Assembly: GCF_007747445.1 (NCBI RefSeq)
Contig: NZ_CP036425.1
Coordinates: 2,464,175-2,528,174 of the forward strand
DNA: 64,000 nt
Origin: Poriferisphaera corsica
GTDB lineage: Bacteria > Planctomycetota > Phycisphaerae > Phycisphaerales > Phycisphaeraceae
Reading direction: 5' to 3'
Shown: in pieces, positions 44,643 through 53,119 of the stretch
Numbering within the stretch: the first letter of the stretch is position 1
How the letters are laid out: each line of letters begins with the position of its first letter
Notes under the pieces: model-generated
Databases searched by the model: none
What the model saw: the letters and a program-made list of their open reading frames with translations, nothing else
What the model was told of the DNA's origin: nothing
Translations under genes and position numbers: made by a program

Positions 44643-45068
44643 TGTTTGTGTCCTGAAGATCAAGCTGAAATAAAGGTAGCTGGAGAGCGACCGATCCGGT
44701 GGAAGCACCCGGGCCTTGAATGCCAGACAGAACAAACAACTAGTAGAATGTCACCAGAGGCTAAGGTTACCCGATCATCGTCATCCGATACGTACAGAAT
44801 AACGAATTCTGTTAGTTAGACGTAGTACAAGATGAGATATTGCAGAAAAGAAGACGGATTTTTCTGAGAATCGGATCTAAGGTATCGAAAGATTTTTGCG
44901 AAAGCATATGTTGTGCACCTCTCGTTGGGGTAAGGGGATGTCGCAAATGGGGGGTTTTCTCTGGAAGAAAGGTGATGGGACGATAGTATTGAAGCGAGAA
45001 ACAGGTCGTAAAACAGAATGATTTTGCAGTGATTTTTCGGCAAAACTGTTGATGAATGGAGAGATCAT
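44643..45068. other. Divergent region between the efflux operon and moaB
   Basis: 426 bp with no gene seen. It contains the inverted repeat at 44794-44812 and A/T-rich stretches suited to divergent promoters. Confidence 0.4.
44794..44812. promoter_or_regulatory. Inverted repeat, possible operator of the efflux operon
   Basis: ACAGAAT and ATTCTGT are perfect 7-bp arms around AACGA, 152 bp upstream of the TolC-type start. No regulator is encoded nearby. Confidence 0.3.
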
Positions 45069-45686
45069 TTGAACAGTGACCATAAAACACAGTCACGAGA
45101 ATATCGAGCGAACTGTGCTGTTCTGACCGTCAGTGATACGCGTACAGAGTCCGATGACCGATCAGGCCAACTGATCATGGAAATGCTGGAACAATCTGGG
45201 CATTCGGTAAAGGGGTATGCGATCGTGAAAGATAACCCAGCAGATGTGGAGGATCAGTTGCTGGACTGGCTACGATCAAGCAAAACACCGGTACTGCCGT
45301 TGGATAAATCTGGGAAACCGGCGGGGGATGCTGGATCGGGGAATGGAGGGATGGGTTCTGCGATTCCGAGCAAAGCACAAGCTGAGATCAATGTCATTAT
45401 CACGACGGGTGGAACAGGGATTGCGAGACGGGACAGGACGGTGGAGGTGGTAAGCCGATTATTGCAGAAAGAACTGGAGGGGTTTGGCGAACTGTTTCGG
45501 ATGCTATCATATAAAGAAGTGGGTGCGAGTGCCATGTTGTCACGAGCGGTGGCTGGGTTAGCATGCAGTGCGGGGCATGAAACCTTTATCTTTTCGATGC
45601 CGGGCTCTGTGAATGCGGTGCGATTAGGGATGGAGAAGTTGATCCTGCCGGAACTGCCTCACTTGCTATGGGAACGTCAGAGGTGA
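45069..45686 (+). CDS. moaB: Molybdenum cofactor biosynthesis protein MoaB/MogA family
   Basis: A 205-aa protein of the molybdopterin-adenylyltransferase fold. It has [18 protein letters not shown] at the N-terminus, [19 protein letters not shown] in the middle, [16 protein letters not shown] and the [17 protein letters not shown] end, matching MoaB closely. About 35 extra residues rich in G, P and K ([15 protein letters not shown]) interrupt the fold between residues 60 and 95. The start is a TTG with GGAGAG about 7 nt upstream; no ATG fits. No other moa genes are nearby. Confidence 0.88.
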   Translation: MNSDHKTQSREYRANCAVLTVSDTRTESDDRSGQLIMEMLEQSGHSVKGYAIVKDNPADVEDQLLDWLRSSKTPVLPLDKSGKPAGDAGSGNGGMGSAIPSKAQAEINVIITTGGTGIARRDRTVEVVSRLLQKELEGFGELFRMLSYKEVGASAMLSRAVAGLACSAGHETFIFSMPGSVNAVRLGMEKLILPELPHLLWERQR

Positions 45687-45744
45687 TGAGGTATGATGGC
45701 CCTTGGTTAACGGGACATGTGAGAATTGAACCGAGGGCAATGTG

Positions 45745-46425
45745 ATGGCGAGAAAAAGCAAGGCGGAGTGCGTAGGGGAAAGTCGTTTTCTTGGTACGTG
45801 GTATCAGAATATCAGCTCGCTACTCATTTTGTCACCATTTCTTGCAATCATCATTCAGATACTACTGAGCATGCTTGGTTTTGGCATTGGATTCTATTTT
45901 GCTACGGGCTGGGTTTTATTGTTTTGTGTTTTAGTGTTTATGCCTGCCGGTATTCTTTTCCGTTGTTTGGCGCAGCCATATTTTCGGATCACTGATAAGC
46001 GATGGCAGCTGAAAGGTGAATCGCCGGAAAAGGTGTTTAAGTGGCCGATACGTGGGCCGTATTGGCTGTTCTCCCTGCTTGAGTTTACTGGTATATGTTT
46101 CTTTGCCCCGCTTTTGTATACAAAGCTTTATTGGAGCCAATGGGAATGGGACGAAAACCTTTGGTTGATGGGCTTTGGTGGCGGAGTCATGCTTGTCGGC
46201 TTCATGATCTTTCCACTCTTATTTATGTATTCGAGATGGCTACACAAAAAAGCGAAGGAAACCGCAACGTGGCGACATATCTGTTACGGGTGCGGATATG
46301 ATTTGCGGGGAAATCTTGAAGCAGAAAATTGCCCTGAATGCGGACATGAGATTGAACGTGAGCGGATGGACAAGTTGAAAGCCGCGGGTGTAGAACAGGA
46401 AATTACGAGGGCCATGAGTGAGTAA
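45745..46425 (+). CDS. Membrane protein with C-terminal CGYDLRG zinc ribbon (copy A)
   Basis: A 226-aa protein with about four membrane segments and a C-terminal ribbon CYGCGYDLRGNLEAENCPEC. The start is the ATG at 45745, with GAGG about 8 nt upstream; a GTG precedes it. The ribbon is the same type as in the proteins at 4353-5051 and 46502-47047. It sits 59 nt after moaB but shows no link to molybdenum cofactor work. Function unknown. Confidence 0.7.
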   Translation: MARKSKAECVGESRFLGTWYQNISSLLILSPFLAIIIQILLSMLGFGIGFYFATGWVLLFCVLVFMPAGILFRCLAQPYFRITDKRWQLKGESPEKVFKWPIRGPYWLFSLLEFTGICFFAPLLYTKLYWSQWEWDENLWLMGFGGGVMLVGFMIFPLLFMYSRWLHKKAKETATWRHICYGCGYDLRGNLEAENCPECGHEIERERMDKLKAAGVEQEITRAMSE

Positions 46426-46501
46426 AGATGATGCATCGAGCAATGCGCTACCGCACGAGATCGAAAAACGATATCCGTAGTATGTTACGCTGCCAATTTG
46501 G

Positions 46502-47047
46502 ATGATCGTTTTGCCCACACTCCTAACAGTTTTAGTTGTTGTCCTAAACACATTCTACGGTTACTTTGATGATTTTCATCGAATCCTGATGCTATGCATT
46601 GCCATCTGCTTGATGCTCTCATATAGCGGGGGTGTGATTTTCTTTATGTTTGTGGCCCCGGTTTTTGCATCACGTGATATGTTTCTTGCGTATCCACGCA
46701 CCCCAAAAAGTATCGCAAGAAGCTATTCATTAGCACCTTGTTATCTTGGATACGTATCATGCTTTGCGGGTGGTTTCATCGTTATATTTTTTATTCTGCT
46801 TCTGTTTTACGATGCGGTTTATGATGGTGATTGGAAGATTATTACAGTCGGTTTCGGATTAATCTTGTGTGGTCTGATATACATCGCGATAACAACACCA
46901 ATTCGCCGTTGGCTTATCAAACGTTTCAAGCGGACAATAGCTGATCGTCAATTATGCTTTGAGTGCGGCTACGATCTACGTGGCAATGAATCCGCGTTAG
47001 CGTGCCCGGAGTGCGGTGAAAAGGTCTTAAAGGCCGATGATGTGTAG
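46502..47047 (+). CDS. Membrane protein with C-terminal CGYDLRG zinc ribbon (copy B)
   Basis: A 181-aa protein with four or so membrane segments and a C-terminal CFECGYDLRGNESALACPEC ribbon. It is likely related to the gene just upstream (shared layout), though the membrane parts differ. The ATG at 46502 starts at the first residues of a membrane segment; no ribosome site is clear, so the true start may be elsewhere. Function unknown. Confidence 0.65.
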   Translation: MIVLPTLLTVLVVVLNTFYGYFDDFHRILMLCIAICLMLSYSGGVIFFMFVAPVFASRDMFLAYPRTPKSIARSYSLAPCYLGYVSCFAGGFIVIFFILLLFYDAVYDGDWKIITVGFGLILCGLIYIAITTPIRRWLIKRFKRTIADRQLCFECGYDLRGNESALACPECGEKVLKADDV

Positions 47048-47099
47048 AGAAGAAAGTCGAATGGAGCGATGGGCTGAAATCGCCTAAAATAAAGTGATT

Positions 47100-47420
47100 A
47101 TGAGTCAGACAAGTAACAACGAAAGACAGACATTGGAAACGGTTGAACCGATCGGTAAACGTGTGCTTATCCGAAAAGATGAGGACAAGAAACAAACAAA
47201 GTCAGGGATTCACTTGCCAGACAAGATTGAGATCCCCACAATCACCGGCCGCGTGGTGACTGTTTCGGCTGAAGTCGCATCAGACAGCAACTATCCGATC
47301 GAGCAATATGACCGGATTCTCTTCGATCCCAAAGGCGCTATCCCTGTGGATTTTGAAGGTGACAACCGCTTGTTTGTTGTGCCTGTGGAGAATGTGGTCG
47401 CTGTATTCAGGCGACAATAG
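47100..47420 (+). CDS. GroES-like co-chaperonin, stand-alone
   Basis: A 106-aa protein of the GroES fold. VEPIGKRVLIRKDEDKKQTK and SGIHLPD match the first strands and mobile loop of Cpn10, and the C-terminus FVVPVENVVAVF is typical. The mobile loop is shorter or altered relative to E. coli GroES (KSAGGIVLTG). No groEL lies next to it. The ATG at 47100 is used; a GTG at 47094 is possible. It could be a second co-chaperonin or a divergent scaffold. Confidence 0.8.
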   Translation: MSQTSNNERQTLETVEPIGKRVLIRKDEDKKQTKSGIHLPDKIEIPTITGRVVTVSAEVASDSNYPIEQYDRILFDPKGAIPVDFEGDNRLFVVPVENVVAVFRRQ

Positions 47421-47537
47421 TGTGCGATGTCTGGCCCTTTAGCAGTAAAAGCAGGTATTTGTGCAATAGAAATGATGAGCGTGTGCGAGTGCACGTCCTT
47501 ATTGCATATTACAGCAATTCAAGGGACAATATAAGGT

Positions 47538-47543
47538 TATAAT
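47538..47543 (+). promoter_or_regulatory. aroA: Probable -10 box of aroA
   Basis: A consensus TATAAT, 86 bp before the aroA start. No good -35 box lies at the usual distance; CAATTC is the nearest. Confidence 0.4.
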
Positions 47544-47544
47544 C

Positions 47545-47600
47545 AACAGCTCCCAGACGGGGGCTGTTTGAGTATGGTTCAGTCAGAAAACCGTACTGAA
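47545..47600 (+). promoter_or_regulatory. Paired hairpins in the aroA leader
   Basis: AACAGCTCCC (47545-47554) pairs with GGGGGCTGTT (47559-47568), then TTCAGT (47578-47583) pairs with ACTGAA (47595-47600). The first may be a terminator of the GroES-like gene; the second ends 28 nt before the aroA start. Confidence 0.4.
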
Positions 47601-47628
47601 AGTGATGTTTGAAGGATTAGGAAGCCTG

Positions 47629-49017
47629 ATGAGCCGAGCTTTACCCGATAGATTAATGATTGTGCCTTTTTCGAAGCCGTTTGATGCGACCGGCGATCGT
47701 GCGGTCATTATCCCCGGCTCGAAAAGCTTGACGAACCGAGCATTACTATTAGCAGCTTTGGCTGATGGTGAAACGACACTCCGAGGCGTGCTGTTTTCAG
47801 ATGACACGGAGCGGATGCTTGAAGGCTTAGCATCGCTGGGATTTCAGGTGGGAATTGATCGTGAAAAGTGCATCGTCAATGTCAAAGGATGTAACGGCCA
47901 GATGCCGAAGCGTTCCGAGCAAGACGTGGAGTTGTTTTTGGGTAATGCCGGGACTGCGACACGGTTCATGACCGCAGCCATGACGCTCGCATCAGAAAAC
48001 ACCTCAGCAATCATTACAGGCATACCTCGTATGCTTGAACGTCCTATCGGGGAACTTGTTGAACCACTCCGCCAACTTGGCGCAAAAATCGAATATCTGG
48101 GCGAAGAAGGCTATCCGCCGATTAGAGTTCATGGATTAGGCAAGGGTATAATGCGTGGTGGCGATTTAGTCATGAAACCAACGGTTAGCAGCCAATACCT
48201 ATCTGCATTGCTGCAAATTGGGCCATACCTACATGAAGGCCTTACCATGATCTTTGATGGCCCAGTGACCAGCCTGCCCTACGTCAAGATGACAGTTGAG
48301 CTAATGCGGCAGTTCGGCGCAAAAATAGACACGACTGATGACTGGTCGATCATCAGCGTAAAGCCCGGCGGATATCAAGGTAACACCAAAGATATTGAGC
48401 CCGACGCATCTAACGCAAGTTATGCCATGGGCATGGCCGCTGCGACCCAAGATGCAATTGTAGAAATCAAACATCTCAGTGAAAATTCATTACAAGGTGA
48501 TGCGGCGTTTGCTAAAGAACTCGCGAAAATGGGCGCTGATGTCCAGTACTTGGATGATGCGATCATCGTACGCGGTACGGGCAAACTAAAAGGTATTGAT
48601 GCTGATTTCAATGCGATCCCCGATATGGTGCAGACGATTGCGGTTGTGGCGCTTTTTGCAAAGGGCGAAACGACCATCCGCGACGTAGGCAATCTCCGCA
48701 TCAAAGAAACAGATCGTATGGCTGCCCTTAAGAATGAACTAACCAAGCTCGGGGCTACGGTCAAGATTGTCGGTGACGATATCACGATCATCCCGCCTGA
48801 TCAGAACAAACTAAAACATCCAAACGGTCAACCGATCACTGAATCAAATCCAGCTGTGATTGAAACATATGATGATCACCGCATGGCGATGAGCTTTGCA
48901 ATTGCTGGCACAAAACAGGTTGGCGTCGTGATTGATGACCCTGCCTGCGTGAACAAAACGTTCCCAACTTACTTCGAACAACTGTCGCAGCTTAACACAG
49001 CCGCACAGAGGCAATAG
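47629..49017 (+). CDS. aroA: 3-phosphoshikimate 1-carboxyvinyltransferase (EPSP synthase)
   Basis: Shikimate-pathway enzyme joining shikimate-3-phosphate and phosphoenolpyruvate. Motifs in order are PGSKSLTNRALLLAALADGE, FLGNAGTATRFMTAAMTLAS, RIKETDRMAALKNELTKLGA and DDHRMAMSFAIAG. The 462-aa length is normal. The start at 47629 has GGA 6-9 nt upstream; in-frame GTG (47602) and ATG (47605) would add 8-9 residues. The ABC exporter starts 5 nt after the stop, so the two are probably co-transcribed. It supplies chorismate, also used by mqnE. Confidence 0.95.
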   Translation: MSRALPDRLMIVPFSKPFDATGDRAVIIPGSKSLTNRALLLAALADGETTLRGVLFSDDTERMLEGLASLGFQVGIDREKCIVNVKGCNGQMPKRSEQDVELFLGNAGTATRFMTAAMTLASENTSAIITGIPRMLERPIGELVEPLRQLGAKIEYLGEEGYPPIRVHGLGKGIMRGGDLVMKPTVSSQYLSALLQIGPYLHEGLTMIFDGPVTSLPYVKMTVELMRQFGAKIDTTDDWSIISVKPGGYQGNTKDIEPDASNASYAMGMAAATQDAIVEIKHLSENSLQGDAAFAKELAKMGADVQYLDDAIIVRGTGKLKGIDADFNAIPDMVQTIAVVALFAKGETTIRDVGNLRIKETDRMAALKNELTKLGATVKIVGDDITIIPPDQNKLKHPNGQPITESNPAVIETYDDHRMAMSFAIAGTKQVGVVIDDPACVNKTFPTYFEQLSQLNTAAQRQ

Positions 49018-49022
49018 AACAC

Positions 49023-50891
49023 ATGAACTTATTCTGGACATATGCAGCGCGGATGCTTCAATTCCGCAAACAGATCGTTATTGCGGTCGTCGCGGCAATC
49101 TTCGATGCCATCTCAGCCTTCGCTGGCTTCAGTGTTGTGATGTTGATCATCAATCAATTGTTTGGCAAAGATGACACGACAATACACAAATTGCTATCGC
49201 AGAAACTTCAAGACATAAGCAATCAAGATTGGATGGGTTTCATTCATATTGGTGATTTAACACCACTCGCTGATTACATCCCCACCGATCCCTTTACCGG
49301 CTTAGCTTACGTCTTTGGCTTCATTATGATCTTGAGTATTTTTGGCGCATCGATGCGATACGTCTTTCAAGCAACCGTCCTCACCATTAGTTTCCGCACG
49401 GTCATGATCTTACGCAAAGAAGCGTTTCAACGTTTACTACACGCGCCTTATGAAATTCTGCTTGAACAAGGCTCGATTGATTTCATGAGCCGAATTACAC
49501 GTGATACCAATCAGCTCGCCCGTGGTTTTAACACGATCATGGGGCGTGCAGCTCGCGAGGCATTGCTCTCAATCGTCTTTCTGACATTAGCATTCGTGGT
49601 CAATTGGAAACTCACGCTACTGTTCTTGCTTGCCGCTCCACCCATGGCATTTGTGATCCGCAAATTAAGCAAGAGAATTAGAAGAGCAAGCAAAAAGGCA
49701 ATGAGCGCCTACGGCGGGATGCTCGGTGCTGTATCCGAATCCACCCAGGCAATTCAGGTCGTTAAAGTACACAACGCAGAAGGCTACGAACGCCGACGCT
49801 TTAATGTGATCAACAAGCAGGTTTTTCGTCAAGAAATGAAAGCGAGAGCCGCACGTGTTCTTGCATCACCGCTCACCGAATTAATCGCGATCGCAGGCAT
49901 GATGGGCGTCGTCCTCGTCGCGGCTTACCAAGTCTACTACCAAAATACGAACCCTACGGACATGCTCAAAGTCCTCATGTCACTCGGTCTTGCTGGCGCA
50001 ACGGCGAAGCCACTGGCTAAACTCAATAACGACCTGCAAGAAGCCGCAGCAGCTGCAGAACGCGTCGACGAGTTGCTTAAACTGCCGATTGAAAAAAACA
50101 CACGAGAAATCTACAAGCATCTCAACGATCACCTGCCTCCACATCTGGAATCAATTGAATTCAAAGATGTGTCTTATACCTACCCCAGAGCAGATCAGCC
50201 AGCCATCAGGCATCTCGATTTGCAAGTAAAATTTGGGCAAAACATCGCAATCGTTGGGCCAAATGGATCGGGCAAATCAACACTTCTTAACCTGCTCCCT
50301 CGTTTAGGTGACGCACAAAAAGGCCAAGTGCTGATCGATGGTCACGATATCACTACAATTTCAATTCGCAGTTTGCGTAAGCAGATAGCCGTCGTCACAC
50401 AACAGACCTTCCTCTTCGAAGGCACCATCGCTGACAACATCGCGTATGGCCGCCGACACACCTCCCGAGAAGACATTATCGCCGCAGCGACAGCCGCTCG
50501 TGCGGATGAATTTATCAGCGTCCTCGACAATGGGTATGACACATTTCTCGGCGAAGGTGGATCTGGCCTTTCAGGTGGCCAAAAGCAGCGTATCTGCATC
50601 GCTCGGGCAATCCTGCGTAACCCACGTATCTTGATTCTTGATGAAGCAACCAGCCAAATTGACGCTGACTCTGAGTATAAAATCAATCAAGCAATGGCTG
50701 AATTCCGCAAAGGCCGCACAACGTTTGTAATCGCCCACCGTTTAAGTACTGTGATCGATGCCGATCAAATTATCGTCATGGTTGATGGCGAGATCTCAGA
50801 CATCGGCTCACATAACGAACTACTCGAGCGCAGCACAACATATCAAACACTAACACACACACAATTGCAGCCATACGAAGATCTAGATTAA
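49023..50891 (+). CDS. ABC exporter, fused permease and ATPase
   Basis: A 622-aa half-transporter with six membrane helices in the first 350 residues and a C-terminal ATPase. Walker A is VGPNGSGKSTLLNLLPRLG near residue 415, the signature is LSGGQKQRICIARAILRNP, Walker B is ILILDEATSQID, and the H-loop is VIAHRLSTV. It resembles MsbA/lipid-type exporters. It follows aroA by 5 nt. The substrate is unknown; lipid, peptide or drug export are all possible. Confidence 0.9.
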   Translation: MNLFWTYAARMLQFRKQIVIAVVAAIFDAISAFAGFSVVMLIINQLFGKDDTTIHKLLSQKLQDISNQDWMGFIHIGDLTPLADYIPTDPFTGLAYVFGFIMILSIFGASMRYVFQATVLTISFRTVMILRKEAFQRLLHAPYEILLEQGSIDFMSRITRDTNQLARGFNTIMGRAAREALLSIVFLTLAFVVNWKLTLLFLLAAPPMAFVIRKLSKRIRRASKKAMSAYGGMLGAVSESTQAIQVVKVHNAEGYERRRFNVINKQVFRQEMKARAARVLASPLTELIAIAGMMGVVLVAAYQVYYQNTNPTDMLKVLMSLGLAGATAKPLAKLNNDLQEAAAAAERVDELLKLPIEKNTREIYKHLNDHLPPHLESIEFKDVSYTYPRADQPAIRHLDLQVKFGQNIAIVGPNGSGKSTLLNLLPRLGDAQKGQVLIDGHDITTISIRSLRKQIAVVTQQTFLFEGTIADNIAYGRRHTSREDIIAAATAARADEFISVLDNGYDTFLGEGGSGLSGGQKQRICIARAILRNPRILILDEATSQIDADSEYKINQAMAEFRKGRTTFVIAHRLSTVIDADQIIVMVDGEISDIGSHNELLERSTTYQTLTHTQLQPYEDLD

Positions 50892-50962
50892 TTGCGGCAT
50901 TTGATCTGCAAATCTGGTAAGATCGTTTTCATCATCAATTGCTTCAAAAAGGTGTTTGCTGA

Positions 50963-51733
50963 ATGACGACAATCACGAGACGCAATACGGGCAAGACCGC
51001 TTTTACGTTAATCGAACTGCTTGTGGTGATCAGCATTATTGCAATCCTCATCGGCATCCTTTTGCCTGCACTTGCTAAAGCACGTCAAAGCGCACAAACA
51101 GTCAACTGCGGCCAAAACCTCCGCCAAATCGGCATCGCGATTCTCGCTTACACCGTCAACGAGAACGGGCATATACCACTCAGCGAGGCCCCGGCTAATT
51201 TCAACCCGCCCAACTTCTATCAAGGCAAAGATATCCCAACGAGCCAAATCCAAATCGGCGGCTCCCCAAGTGCACGCGTCGGTATTGGCATTCTTTTTAA
51301 TACCTATCTATCTGATAGTCGTGCTTATTTTTGTCCAGGAGATGATGATCTCGACAATGCGGATGAAGAGCTAGCTAAAGTTGTAACCGGTGATGCTGTC
51401 TATTGTTCTTACTACTATCGTAACGTCCCTGAATCTAAGAATACAATGATCGAAAATCTAGGGACTTGGAAGAACGATGACAACGAATCCATCCCTATCT
51501 CTGCTTTGGCATTGGACCGCAATTCATTGCCTGAATTCTCCAATTATGGTGTTTACCCACAAACCAATCATTTCGGCACTGCTGTCAACATTCTTCATAC
51601 AGATGGGCACGTTAGCCTAAACAGTGACGATGGCACACAATTCAGTATCCCTGCCGACACAAACATATTTAATCCTGTCGAAACGGTTGCTGCCTTGGAA
51701 ACAATCTTTCATAATGCAGATCAGGCTCAATAA
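50963..51733 (+). CDS. Prepilin-type protein (planctomycete pseudopilin)
   Basis: A 256-aa protein with a type IV pilin N-terminus: a short basic leader, then [20 protein letters not shown]. The residue before the cleavage point is Ala rather than the usual Gly. The family's C-terminal marker appears as [11 protein letters not shown]. Such proteins are abundant in planctomycetes, and their assembly into pili is not shown. GGTG about 8 nt upstream of the ATG is a weak ribosome site. It stands alone, without a secretion ATPase next to it. Confidence 0.88.
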   Translation: MTTITRRNTGKTAFTLIELLVVISIIAILIGILLPALAKARQSAQTVNCGQNLRQIGIAILAYTVNENGHIPLSEAPANFNPPNFYQGKDIPTSQIQIGGSPSARVGIGILFNTYLSDSRAYFCPGDDDLDNADEELAKVVTGDAVYCSYYYRNVPESKNTMIENLGTWKNDDNESIPISALALDRNSLPEFSNYGVYPQTNHFGTAVNILHTDGHVSLNSDDGTQFSIPADTNIFNPVETVAALETIFHNADQAQ

Positions 51734-51813
51734 TCCCGATTACAACTCTCACAGACCAAACATTTCAAACATTCTTCCCTATTAAAACAAGCTTATTTTC
51801 ACTCTATCGCCCC

Positions 51814-51843
51814 GTCCGATATTCGCATGTCCGGTAATCGCAA
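51814..51843. repeat. Direct repeat of 15 bp
   Basis: GTCCGATATTCGCAT is followed immediately by GTCCGGTAATCGCAA (12 of 15 identical). It lies about 100 bp upstream of the small lipoprotein gene. Confidence 0.4.
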
Positions 51844-51944
51844 GAAATGATGTTTTTTCGAATCATCTTGCATGCTTTGTCGATCTTGACTCTGAGACAC
51901 GTTACTAGGCAGTTTCATGTAACGGCATATTAGGGTTCAAAGTA

Positions 51945-52160
51945 ATGCTTCTAAAATACAAGCTCGCTCTCATACCATGCATGATCGCAGCCACAACGCT
52001 TATTATCGGCTGCGGGCAAAGCCATCGCACATCTGTCTTGATTGAACCAACCTATTCATTCGTCAAAGAAGGCATTCAACTCGTTGATCGCTCCGACACA
52101 CGGAATATGCAACACGTTCGCTTTGCCAAAAAAGATCATGACGAACAATCAAACGATTGA
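51945..52160 (+). CDS. Small lipoprotein
   Basis: A 71-aa predicted lipoprotein; the lipobox TLIIGC puts the lipid Cys at residue 23. The mature 49 residues are polar and match no family I know. It lies between the pseudopilin gene and a strong bidirectional terminator. The ribosome site (GGTTCAAAGTA before ATG) is weak. Function unknown. Confidence 0.65.
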   Translation: MLLKYKLALIPCMIAATTLIIGCGQSHRTSVLIEPTYSFVKEGIQLVDRSDTRNMQHVRFAKKDHDEQSND

Positions 52161-52190
52161 ACCTGCTTTCAATCAATACCTAGACAAAAC

Positions 52191-52216
52191 AAACGCTGAC
52201 ATAAGTCAGCGTTTTT
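52191..52216. terminator. Bidirectional intrinsic terminator
   Basis: AAACGCTGAC and GTCAGCGTTT arms with an ATAA loop. It separates two convergent lipoprotein genes. Confidence 0.93.
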
Positions 52217-52913
52217 AATTGCTAACCATTTCCTCTTGGTCTGATGAAGTTAAATCTTGCTTTAGCAATGCTGCAAGCAAATGATCTTGTTCAATTAACT
52301 CAATCCATGTTTGCGTATTAGCCAGATCAGGATATGCAACCCCCAAAATATGCAGCTGTGAAATTGCCGCATCTTTCGATCCCATCAAAGCGGTAATGAT
52401 CGCAACATTCAACTTTGTCTCAAAAGTACGCTCAATGCGATCCTTCACGCTCCAGATCTGAACATCGCTTAGCCTTGATTCAAAACTCTGACGAGCCTTT
52501 TCTAATGACCGCACCGCCCCTTCATCATCCGCTAACTTATAGTTCGCAAACGCTTCTCCCAACCACGCCTCCGCATGATCCGCGTCAATGCGGCACGCAC
52601 TGTTGTATGCTTCCTTCGATTCAACATACCGCGCCATGTCGAACAGAATATTGCCCTTCACATAAAACGGCATCGCCCGCTCGTATCGCGTCAATTCTCC
52701 ATCCGAACCAGTTGATTTGATCGCCTGTACACGTTGAATTGCTTCGTCAATTTTCTCTAGCGCTTCATCATATTTACCCTGCCCCGCCAATCGACCGGCC
52801 ATCGAATAGATCTTCGAAAGCGGTACAGGCTTATTCCAAGGCCGCTCAATACAAGATGGAAACACAAACAACGTTGCAATCAACAATAAACTCATCACAA
52901 CACGCTGTCTCAT
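52215..52913 (-). CDS. TPR-repeat lipoprotein
   Basis: A 232-aa exported lipoprotein (lipobox FPSC, Cys21). Tetratricopeptide-like repeats are visible as MAGRLAGQGKYDEALEKIDE, PFYVKGNILFDMARYVESKE and AWLGEAFANYKLADDEGAVR. These form a protein-binding scaffold. The start at 52913 is fixed by AAGGAGG about 6 nt upstream; the 52955 frame start has none. Partner unknown. Confidence 0.8.
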   Translation of the reverse strand: MRQRVVMSLLLIATLFVFPSCIERPWNKPVPLSKIYSMAGRLAGQGKYDEALEKIDEAIQRVQAIKSTGSDGELTRYERAMPFYVKGNILFDMARYVESKEAYNSACRIDADHAEAWLGEAFANYKLADDEGAVRSLEKARQSFESRLSDVQIWSVKDRIERTFETKLNVAIITALMGSKDAAISQLHILGVAYPDLANTQTWIELIEQDHLLAALLKQDLTSSDQEEMVSN

Positions 52914-53119
52914 GAAAGCCTCCTTGCTTCCCACAACCCCATCTACGCTTCTCATTACACCCTCTAGTTATACCGCAAACACCCCCATGCAGATACCACA
53001 TCACGTATCGCGTACAAAAAAGAAACGCAGGCCGAAACAATCGACCTGCGCATCATTGATCAAGCACAAACATTAGGTTCTATCGATGACACTCACTGAT
53101 TGACTGCCATCAATCGATC

